Shown piece by piece: positions 58,284 to 64,000 of a stretch of 64,000 bases of DNA; within the stretch, counting starts at the first letter, position 1; each line of letters begins with the position of its first letter. Under the pieces are notes generated by a model. That model ran no database searches and was not told the origin of the DNA. It saw only the letters and a list, made by a program, of their open reading frames with translations. The DNA is from Hanleya hanleyi (taxonomy: Eukaryota; Mollusca; Polyplacophora; Lepidopleurida; Hanleyidae), in NCBI GenBank assembly GCA_036873755.1, contig JAVTVY010048011.1, positions 169,519-233,518 on the forward strand, in the 5' to 3' direction. The translations under genes were made by a program, and so were the position numbers.

Positions 58284-59290
58284 CGGTTTTCACTGCGCAT
58301 GCGCAGAAATTATTTTGTGGGCGTGCGCATGCGTGAGTTTATGTTAATGAGTGGGCGTGGCCTTTTATGCAAATGAGGTCATTGGGTGCATTGGGTATAT
58401 TCAAGATGGCGGCTTGTTTTTTCTAGGTTAGGGTGGTCGGCTTCAAGATGGCGGCCAATTGCACTTGTTTGACCCTTCATTTGCATATTTTCAAGATGGC
58501 GGCCTGTTTTTTCTAGGTTAGGGGTGGTCGGATTCAAGATGGCGGCCTGTTTTTGTAGGTGCGGACACTTGCACTTGTTTCGCGCATCATTTGCATATTT
58601 TCAAGATGGCGGCCTGTTTTTTCTAGGTTAGGGGTGGTCGGATTCAAGATGGCGGCCTGTTTTTTTGTAGGTCAAGGTCAATTGCACTTGTTTCGCTCGT
58701 CCTCATTTGCATATTTTCAAGATGGAGGCTTGTTTTTTCTAGGTTAGGGGTGGTCGGTTTCAAGATGGCGGCCTGTTGTCCCCCGTTTTATGCAAATGAG
58801 GTCATTGGGTTCATTGGGTATATTCAAGATGGCGGCTTGTTTTTTCTAGGTTAGGGGTGGTCGGCTTCAAGATGGCGGCCAATTGCACTTGTTTCACCCT
58901 TCATTTGCATATTTTCAAGATGGCGGCCTGTTTTTTCTAGGTTAGGGGTGGTCGGATTCAAGATGGCGGCCTGTTTTTGTAGGTGCGTACACGTGCACTT
59001 GTTTCACCCTTCATTTGCATATTTTCAAGATGGCGGCCTGTTTTTTCTAGGTTAGGGGTGGTCGGATTCAAGATGGCGGCCTGTTTTTGTAGGGCGGTCA
59101 ATTGCACTTGTTTCGCTCGTCCTCATTTGCATATTTTCAAGATGGCGGCCTTTTTTCTAGGTTAGGGGTGGTCGGTTTCAAGATGGCGGCCTGTTGTCCC
59201 CCTGAAAATATGCAAATGAGGTCTCTGGGTTTTTCCCCACTGTTTTCAAGATGGCGGCCTGTTTTTTGTAGGTTAGGGGTTTGATACCTC
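58284..59290 (+). repeat. Array of YY1-like, octamer and NRF1-like motifs
   Basis: Degenerate ~110-130 bp units, each with CAAGATGGCGGCCTGTTTTT (YY1 consensus AAGATGGCGGC), a CTAGGTTAGGGGTGGTCGG segment, and CATTTGCATATTTTCAAGAT or ATGCAAATGAGGTCATTGGG (the octamer ATGCAAAT in either orientation). About 16 YY1-like sites and 9 octamers were counted. The left edge has TGCGCATGCGCA (58,285-58,296, a perfect NRF1 palindrome). Frames reading FAYFQDGGLF are array artefacts. Isolated further sites lie at 60,302-60,490. Confidence 0.85.
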
Positions 59291-59660
59291 ACTCGACCCC
59301 ATTGCACCACTAGGGACGCCTCTAACGCCAAAAAGGTTATTTTGCACATCGATATCAACATCTGGTGTACGAAGTTTGTTTTGTTTTTTTTTTTATTTTG
59401 GCGGTAGTGGATCGAGTGAGGTATCCAATTGAAGCTGACGTGAAATGCTTCACAATGATACCTGACTCGACCCGATTGGTCCACTAGGGGCGCCTCTAAC
59501 CCCAAAAAAAAGGTATTTTGAAGATTGATGTTGATTGATGTTGATATCGATGTTTGGCGTTAGGGCAGCCCCTAGTGGTCCAATGGGGTCGAGTGAGGTA
59601 TCAATGTGAAGCATTTCACGTCAGCTTCAATATGATACCTCACTCGACCCGCTACCTCAA
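59281..59660 (-). repeat. CTCGACCCC family, first cluster near the Polinton-like genes
   Basis: GATACCTCACTCGACCCCAT at 59,281, GATACCTGACTCGACCCGAT at 59,458, TGGGGTCGAGTGAGGTATCA at 59,584 (inverted) and GATACCTCACTCGACCC at 59,634. Each is joined to an ACTAGGGGCGCCTCTAAC-type segment. Related to the units at 1-300 and 18,860-19,540. Confidence 0.75.
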
Positions 59661-59861
59661 AAAAAAATTTCTTGACCTTGTGTACGAAATTTTTTTTTTT
59701 TTTTTTTGAAAAAAAAAAACAAATTTTCTGAAAAAAAATTTTTTGGGGGAAAAAAGCATGATTGGAGCTGATGTTAAGTTGGTGTGCTTATGAAAGAAGT
59801 TTCTCTTTCGGAAAGATGGGTTGGCCCTGAAAAGGGCCTTTGATAGTGTGATACGACACAC

Positions 59862-60164
59862 TTAAGCGCGGAATATTCGCTTCACCCCTCCTACATGTTT
59901 TCGACATATGGGACATCTTATCTTGAAATGCACCTCTCCGGCGTCAACGCATCGGCATAGGGCTCCTTCACACGTCAGTTGGATCCAGCAATCCTTGCAC
60001 ATACACAGATGTCCACAGGGTAGAACCGCGTATAAGCTTTCTTCATTCGTGCAGATACTACATTGTTTGATTTTTTCTTCATTATGTCGTAGTTTCTTTT
60101 GTCTGGCAATTTCCTCTTCCATTCCCGTCATTGTGGTCTCCATTCCCAACATCGCTCCCCTCAT
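59862..60164 (-). CDS. Coiled-coil RING-HC protein of the Polinton-like element
   Basis: From ATG 60,164 the 100-residue product has a Glu/Met/Lys-rich helical start (about 1-33, heptad-like) and a C3HC4 RING: CSIC (35-38), LPCGHLCMCKDC, and CPIC near the end (RCPICRKHV). RING-HC proteins are zinc-binding E3 ubiquitin ligases, and this form (PCGHxCxCxxC) is closest to those at the C-terminus of IAP-type proteins. The reading frame is open for a further 36 codons upstream (to a stop at 60,273-60,275), and these also look like coiled coil (TETRARCRHTDEISRLNEQI), but they contain no ATG. The real start may therefore be upstream (non-AUG or after splicing). A TATA box is at 60,273-60,281. Two tiny upstream frames begin at 60,213 and 60,199. 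The gene is divergent from the PC4-like and integrase genes. Confidence 0.75.
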   Translation of the reverse strand: MRGAMLGMETTMTGMEEEIARQKKLRHNEEKIKQCSICTNEESLYAVLPCGHLCMCKDCWIQLTCEGALCRCVDAGEVHFKIRCPICRKHVGGVKRIFRA

Positions 60165-60272
60165 GTCGATAATTTGTTCGTTGAGGCGTGATATCTCATC
60201 TGTGTGTCGGCATCGTGCTCTTGTTTCAGTGTCTGCAGTCGAGGTGGTTGTTGTCGTATGTGAACATACACG

Positions 60273-60281
60273 TTATTTATA
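60273..60281 (-). promoter_or_regulatory. TATA box of the RING gene
   Basis: TATAAATAA on the minus strand, 109 bp before the first in-frame ATG. The same TATAAAT core precedes two genes on the plus strand of this element. No clear TCA initiator was seen at the 31 bp position here. Confidence 0.55.
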
Positions 60282-60299
60282 GTCGGCTGTGTGTGTGTG

Positions 60300-60500
60300 T
60301 TTCAAGATGGCGGCTTGTTTTTTGTATGTTAGGGGTAGTCGGTTTTCAAGATGGTGGCCAATTGCACTTGTTTTCGGTCCTCATTTGCATATTTTCACTT
60401 TCCAGATCCCCAGCATTCCACTTTCCCGATCCCCAGCCTTCATTTGCATATTTTCAAGATGACAGGGGATTTTGAAAATATGCAAATGAGGTCAATGGGT
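60300..60500 (+). repeat. Further YY1-like and octamer sites behind the RING promoter
   Basis: CAAGATGGCGGCTTGTTTTT at 60,303, CATTTGCATATTTTC at 60,381 and 60,440, ATATGCAAATGAGGTCA at 60,478, and a duplicated CTTTCCAGATCCCCAGC-type segment. They resemble the array at 58,284-59,290. Confidence 0.75.
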
Positions 60501-60679
60501 GCATGTGCACTCATTGACACCGGTGTCAATGTGTGCACCTCCACGAAAAAAAAAAAAAAGTTCCGGCAAAAAAAAAAAAAAATGTATTCATGCGCGGTGA
60601 TGCGGTTTGGCCGTGGTTTTGGCGGTAATTCGGTTTCGGGAAAAAGCTTCCGCGGAGAAAAAGTAGTCCCTACATAAAA

Positions 60680-61030
60680 TGGTCCGATTGGGTCGAGTGA
60701 GGTATCAAAGTGAAGCTTATGTGAAGGGGCATCTAATGGGCTGGGTGTGGGGTTGAACTATCGGCCTTCTGCGCATGCGCGGTGGTCGAAGGGTATGAAA
60801 ATAGCCGTGTTGGAGCTAGGCAAGCCCCTAAGGGTCCGATGGGGTCGAGTGAGGTATCAAAGTGAAGCTTATGTGAAGGGGCATCTAATGGGCTGGGTGT
60901 GGGGTTGACATATCGGCCTTCTGCGCATGCGCGGTGGCCCAAGGGCATGAAAATAGACGTTTTGGGATCTAGGGGAGCCCCTAATGGTCGAATGGGGTCG
61001 AGTCAGGTATCAACGTAAAGCCTAGGTGAA
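60680..61030 (+). repeat. CTCGACCCC family, inverted ~160 bp units with NRF1-like sites
   Basis: Units start GGTCGAGTGAGGTATCAA (60,692; 60,843; 60,999, the last with GTCAGG), then AGTGAAGCTTATGTGAAGGG, GGGCTGGGTGTGGGGTTGA, and TTCTGCGCATGCGCGGTGG (NRF1-like) at 60,768 and 60,920. The reverse complement matches the 18,860-19,540 and 1-300 units. Confidence 0.8.
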
Positions 61031-61045
61031 GGGTATTTGATGGCT

Positions 61046-61297
61046 GGGTGGCTGCATGTAAAATTTTTCCTGAAAAAAAATACGGAACACGGACTTTATC
61101 GAAAAACCTGGGAAAATGCCTATATGGGGTATGAGGGGTATATAGGTCGCCGGGCTTAACGGGGCTTGTCTATCAACAGAGTTATCTTCCCCTAGTTCCA
61201 GGGTGGGTGTATGTAAAAATTTTCCTGAAAAAATACGGAATACGGACTTTATCCTAAATTACGGGAAAATGCCTATATGGGGTATGGAGGTATAGGA
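61046..61297 (+). repeat. Two direct ~95 bp copies upstream of the PC4-like gene
   Basis: GGGTGG(C/G)TG(C/T)ATGTAAAA, TTTTCCTGAAAAAA, TACGGAA(C/T)ACGGACTTTATC and GGGAAAATGCCTATATGGGG occur at 61,046-61,147 and 61,201-61,297, 155 bp apart. Possibly regulatory. Confidence 0.85.
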
Positions 61298-61402
61298 CCA
61301 TCCTGGGAAACGTACTTCTATACATTTGCGGTAGGGTTGTGAGGTCTCGTTTTTCTTTCCAAAGCACACCCAACTAACACCAGCTCCCAGCATTCTTTTC
61401 CC

Positions 61403-61421
61403 CCAGGCCAGATAGGGTTAA
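61403..61421 (-). mobile_element. Isolated piggyBac-type MITE end with TTAA
   Basis: CCAGGCCAGATAGGG|TTAA matches the right end of the 20,907-21,506 MITE with one change. No partner end was found nearby. It ends only 22 bp before the TATA of the PC4-like gene, so it may mark a deletion or internal recombination. Confidence 0.6.
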
Positions 61422-61442
61422 CAATGAAAAATTGAATCGCTC

Positions 61443-61479
61443 TATATACATGTGTGTCGGGCTAATATTTTTGTCATTC
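61443..61479 (+). promoter_or_regulatory. Core promoter of the first PC4-like gene
   Basis: TATATA at 61,443 with TCATTCTT (initiator-like) at 61,474, 31 bp downstream. ATG 61,486 follows within 12 bp. Confidence 0.55.
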
Positions 61480-61485
61480 TTCAGT

Positions 61486-62187
61486 ATGGCATCGCGGGGC
61501 AAAGAGCTCGCGTTCTTTCAAGTGACGTCTAAGGTGCTTCTTAGCGTATATGAACATGAATTACACCTTATCGAGGAACACCCGATCGAAGTGAAATTAA
61601 TTTTAAGCCTTGACGGGTGGACACAATTGACACGTGTTTTACAAGCCAAAGAACCCGAAGTCGATTTTTTACCTGTCGGTGTGGATGTGTACCTGCGGCG
61701 GAGTAGAGAGAAATCATTTTTTCCCCGGTTAGAACAGTGCGGTGGTCACGGAATTGTACTTTGGCCAGCATTATGGGCGGCGCTGAAAACTATCATTAGC
61801 CAAGTTGACGCCGTACTCTATCCGGACATCCAATCCACCATCATAACCCGTACACTCACCTCGGATTGTACCCTAATAATATATCCTGATCGCATCGATC
61901 TCATTGCCGATGATTCCCGCTGTTGGTGCGTCCCAGAGCCCGCCCGTGTCTCTTTATCTTCCGAAGGCTGGACGACCTTGAAACGTGTGTTATTCGGTCA
62001 TTTGAATGGAAATACTATCTACCTGGATCACGATGTATACATTTTTCGCGGCCCTTTTTTTGCCCGATTGATCTCTCTCAAACGAGGCGGATTTACACTC
62101 GATCCCGAACTATGGACGGCTTTACAAAAAATAGTTCCTGTGGTGGATAAAGTATTTTCTGCACACGACCCGCCTCTCACAGAATAG
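61486..62187 (+). CDS. Tandem PC4-like repeat protein of the Polinton-like element
   Basis: I chose ATG 61,486 (MASRGKEL...), giving 233 residues. An in-frame ATG at 61,450 would add MCVGLIFLSFFS, a possible signal-like stretch, but it lies upstream of the predicted transcription start. The protein is two copies of a ~100-residue unit: LSLDGWTQLTRVL...VYLRR...LWPALWAALKTIISQVDAVL and VSLSSEGWTTLKRVL...VYIFRG...FTLDPELWTALQKIVPVVD. The end of each unit resembles the C-terminal strand-helix of transcriptional coactivator PC4 (ISLNPEQWSQLKEQI type), a fold that binds single-stranded DNA. The role in DNA replication or transcription is therefore an inference. No known catalytic residues. The stop codon (62,185-62,187) abuts the TATA box of the next gene. 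Confidence 0.75.
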   Translation: MASRGKELAFFQVTSKVLLSVYEHELHLIEEHPIEVKLILSLDGWTQLTRVLQAKEPEVDFLPVGVDVYLRRSREKSFFPRLEQCGGHGIVLWPALWAALKTIISQVDAVLYPDIQSTIITRTLTSDCTLIIYPDRIDLIADDSRCWCVPEPARVSLSSEGWTTLKRVLFGHLNGNTIYLDHDVYIFRGPFFARLISLKRGGFTLDPELWTALQKIVPVVDKVFSAHDPPLTE

Positions 62188-62225
62188 TATAAATACCAGG
62201 GGAAGAGACAGAGTGTGTATCATTT
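62188..62225 (+). promoter_or_regulatory. Core promoter of the second PC4-like gene
   Basis: TATAAATA at 62,188-62,195 starts on the base after the preceding stop codon. TCATTT at 62,220 is 32 bp downstream. ATG 62,247 follows after 27 bp. Confidence 0.65.
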
Positions 62226-62246
62226 GGACATTGAGAGCAAGCAAGC

Positions 62247-62900
62247 ATGTCGTTTCCACTACGTGCCATTTTGCCTCTTACACACAGTGTGCGCTTATAC
62301 GTGTATGCAGATAAAGTCAAACTGGCGGAAGACCATCTAGCTATTTACTGGACCCCCGCAGAAATGTTATGGAATCCCGTGACACTAGAGCGTGATGGGT
62401 GGAATAAGTTGAGACGGGTATTGCGCGGGGAATTGGACGGAGAGCTCATCCATCTGGATAATGCCATGTACCTCTATACCCTATCCTCCCACCGCATACG
62501 TCTAGGCCGGTACAAAGATGCGCGCAGTATCAGCATAACTCTCTCTGTGTTTGACGCCTTGAAGAAAATAATGCCTATTGTCGATCAGTTAATGTCACCG
62601 GACGATCGATCCCCTCAGCAATTAGCGTGGGTTCGTGCTACAGAAGAGGCGTTCCCTGAACCGGGTGCAAGACTAGCAAAATTTTGTTTCTGTAAGACTA
62701 CTACAGCCGAGAAAAAAAGGCCTATATGTGGAAAATGCAGAGCGGCTAGATGGTTAGTATCACCCTGGGACGAAGAGGAGACGGACGGGGCGAACTCAGT
62801 ATCACCCCGGGAAGAGATCGACTCACCTGTGACGGAGGCCAACGAAGTGTGTGATGCGGCGGCAGTCGAGGAACAAGGAGATTCACCAAGTATTAACTGA
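62247..62900 (+). CDS. PC4-like repeat protein with C-terminal zinc motif
   Basis: 217 residues. Residues about 12-116 are a third copy of the repeat of the preceding gene: VRLYVYADKVKLAED, VTLERDGWNKLRRVLRGEL, IHLDNAMYLYTL, ITLSVFDALKKIMPIVDQLM. C147-x-C149-x11-C161-x2-C164 (CFC...CGKC) looks like a small zinc ribbon. An acidic, Ser-rich tail follows (DEEETDG, PREEIDSP), suggesting a linker or partner-binding region. The 3' 47 bases overlap the integrase frame in another phase. Probably an ssDNA-binding or transcription factor of the element, by analogy with PC4; not proven. Paralogous to the previous gene, presumably by duplication. Confidence 0.75.
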   Translation: MSFPLRAILPLTHSVRLYVYADKVKLAEDHLAIYWTPAEMLWNPVTLERDGWNKLRRVLRGELDGELIHLDNAMYLYTLSSHRIRLGRYKDARSISITLSVFDALKKIMPIVDQLMSPDDRSPQQLAWVRATEEAFPEPGARLAKFCFCKTTTAEKKRPICGKCRAARWLVSPWDEEETDGANSVSPREEIDSPVTEANEVCDAAAVEEQGDSPSIN

Positions 62901-63897
62901 TTTGTATTATAATCCAACGAGTGCAGCTGCCTATAGTGGTGTGGGGGCATTGACTCGAGCGGCCCAAGGCATCAGTCGAAGTGAAGTTCGAGACTGGTTA
63001 AAAACCCAAGATACGTACAGTTTACATCGAGCTGTCCGACGTCATTTTCGTCGTAACCGAGTCATTGTGGGAGGCATCGACGCGCAATGGCAGGCGGATT
63101 TGGTCGACATGAGTCGATTTGCACCTGACAATAATGGAAATCGATACATATTGACCTGTATCGATATTCTATCGAAATATGCCTGGGTCCTACCCGTGCG
63201 TACCAAAACAGGAGAGAATCTCATAGCCGTGTTTCAGCAGATTTTCAAGACGGGACGCAAACCTCTTTATTTACAAACAGATGAAGGCACAGAATTTCTC
63301 AACCGACCCTTTCAAGCCTTTCTTAAGAAAAAGAAGGTATTTTTTTTTCACACGTACAATGAGACGAAAGCATCGGTAGTGGAACGCTTTAATCGCACCT
63401 TCAAAGGACGCATGTACAAATATTTTACGGCTCAAAACACGCGACGCTACCTGGATGTACTTCCTCAACTGGTACAAGGCTACAATAGGGCCTATCATCG
63501 CAGTATCCAGCGAGCGCCCCGTACTGTGACAGAAGGGAACGAACATCAAGTCCGTGCTACGCTGTACTCCTCCTCCAGTGCACCCCTGACGGCACCCCGT
63601 TACAAACGGAGAGATACGGTGCGGATCAGTAAAGTGAAAGGCCAATTTGAGAAAGGCTATTTACCGAACTGGAGTGACGAACACTTTGTCATCGTGCGCC
63701 ATAAACCTCGACAACCCCACGTCTATCAACTGGAAGATCTACAAGGCGAGAGACTGCAAGGCACGTTTTACGAGGCAGAATTACAACCCATAGTGAAAAC
63801 ACCGAAAGACTACGGTGGAAAAGATTTTGAAAACGGAACGTCGACGTGGGATTCCCTATCATTTCGTCAAATGGCAAGGCTGGCCTCGTTCCTTTAA
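62854..63897 (+). CDS. Polinton/Maverick-type rve integrase
   Basis: DDE integrase that inserts the element's linear DNA into chromosomes. From ATG 62,854 the product is 347 residues. Numbering here counts from the GTG at 62,851. Features in order: an N-terminal helical region with LYYNPTSAAAYSGVGALTRA and SRSEVRDWLKTQDTYSLHR, the usual Polinton integrase N-terminus; the catalytic core with D83 (WQADLVDM), D144 (LQTDEGTEF) and E178 (KASVVERFNRTF); and a C-terminal SH3/chromo-like part (RRDTVRISKVKGQFEKGYLP, NWSDEHF, GTFYEAELQPI). Length and order match intact family members, and no stop or frameshift is visible. It starts inside the 3' end of the preceding gene (+1 phase relative to it) and has no TATA of its own, so it may be made from the same mRNA by leaky initiation or frameshifting. 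Retroviral or Ginger-type integrases are less likely because of the N-terminus. Confidence 0.92.
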   Translation: MRRQSRNKEIHQVLTDLYYNPTSAAAYSGVGALTRAAQGISRSEVRDWLKTQDTYSLHRAVRRHFRRNRVIVGGIDAQWQADLVDMSRFAPDNNGNRYILTCIDILSKYAWVLPVRTKTGENLIAVFQQIFKTGRKPLYLQTDEGTEFLNRPFQAFLKKKKVFFFHTYNETKASVVERFNRTFKGRMYKYFTAQNTRRYLDVLPQLVQGYNRAYHRSIQRAPRTVTEGNEHQVRATLYSSSSAPLTAPRYKRRDTVRISKVKGQFEKGYLPNWSDEHFVIVRHKPRQPHVYQLEDLQGERLQGTFYEAELQPIVKTPKDYGGKDFENGTSTWDSLSFRQMARLASFL

Positions 63898-63929
63898 TTC
63901 CTGGGTATCCGGCCGTGACATGAAACGTC

Positions 63930-63966
63930 TATAAATGCTAACGCCTATCACCACCCACCTTCAGTG
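63930..63966 (+). promoter_or_regulatory. Core promoter of the gene after the integrase
   Basis: TATAAAT at 63,930-63,936 with TCAGTG at 63,961, exactly 31 bp downstream. TCAGT is the classic invertebrate initiator. Confidence 0.7.
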
Positions 63967-63978
63967 TAGGACTGTACC

Positions 63979-64000
63979 ATGGATAGTACACGTCTACCCG
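63979..64000 (+). CDS. Start of a further gene, cut by the window edge
   Basis: ATG 63,979 in a favourable ACCATGG context, 18 bp after the initiator. Seven codons are visible (MDSTRLP). Identity unknown. In this position a Polinton would be expected to carry one of its replication or structural genes. Confidence 0.6.

Noticed and set aside
59652..59861. 69-codon minus-strand frame next to the RING gene
   Set aside because: Driven by poly-A/T tracts; Lys/Phe-rich with no features.
62615..62950. 111-codon minus-strand frame opposite the zinc-motif gene
   Set aside because: Shadow of the plus-strand coding sequence.
58284..64000. Endogenous herpesvirus or retrovirus
   Set aside because: The integrase N-terminus, C-terminus and gene neighbourhood fit Polinton/Maverick; no herpesviral or retroviral gag-pol features were seen.

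Overview
The window is a TE-dense stretch of an animal genome, most likely a marine gastropod mollusc of the abalone/vetigastropod kind. That placement is an inference. It rests on tRNA-derived SINE heads with a mollusc-like core, SINE and LINE 3' tails of the type TTGAAAGCGACGTTAAA followed by CACT repeats, a metazoan SLC16 exon with a GT splice donor, and abundant foldback MITEs. Nothing suggests a prokaryote: there are no operons, rRNA genes, tRNA genes or CRISPR arrays. Only one host coding exon is convincingly visible, the first coding exon of a monocarboxylate-transporter-like (SLC16/MCT) gene at 27,132-27,540. The rest of that gene was not found.

Region 1-15 kb is nested repeats. Several tandem arrays (0-3.5 kb, 13.9-14.8 kb) and copies of a dispersed ~580 bp element (called element A here) surround a minus-strand retroelement with RT and GIY-YIG remnants. 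Its GIY-YIG reading frame is split by a ~6.8 kb DIRS-type tyrosine-recombinase retrotransposon (5,861-12,655). The DIRS copy keeps inverted terminal repeats and an internal complementary region that joins the complements of both outer ends. Its genes are decayed and no reverse transcriptase was found.

Region 15-45 kb holds many non-autonomous DNA transposons whose ends can be placed to the base: TA-flanked (16,152-16,465), TTAA-flanked (20,907-21,506; 30,589-31,739; 40,661-41,096), a MULE-like foldback with an 11 bp duplication (44,095-44,493), a ~2.8 kb element with long inverted arms and hairpin ends (17,631-20,416), and others. LINE 3' ends lie at 16.5-17.5 kb (minus) and 39.4-39.7 kb (plus). 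The SLC16 exon and its presumed intron sit in the middle.

Region 45.6-58 kb is satellite-rich: a 3.3 kb array of ~35 bp units, a SINE, an hAT-like foldback with an 8 bp duplication, and a 1.3 kb array of a 17 bp unit that is open in all minus-strand frames.

Region 58.3-64 kb is the most interesting part. It looks like one end of a Polinton/Maverick-type (adintovirus-like) integrated element. Arrays of CAAGATGGCGGC (YY1-like), ATGCAAAT (octamer) and TGCGCATGCGCA (NRF1-like) motifs precede a minus-strand coiled-coil/RING gene. Then come two plus-strand genes carrying three copies of a PC4-like repeat, an rve integrase, and the first codons of a further gene cut by the window edge. Three of the plus-strand genes have a TATA box with a TCA-type initiator about 31 bp downstream. 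No polymerase, ATPase or capsid gene is present within the window; they would have to lie beyond 64,000.
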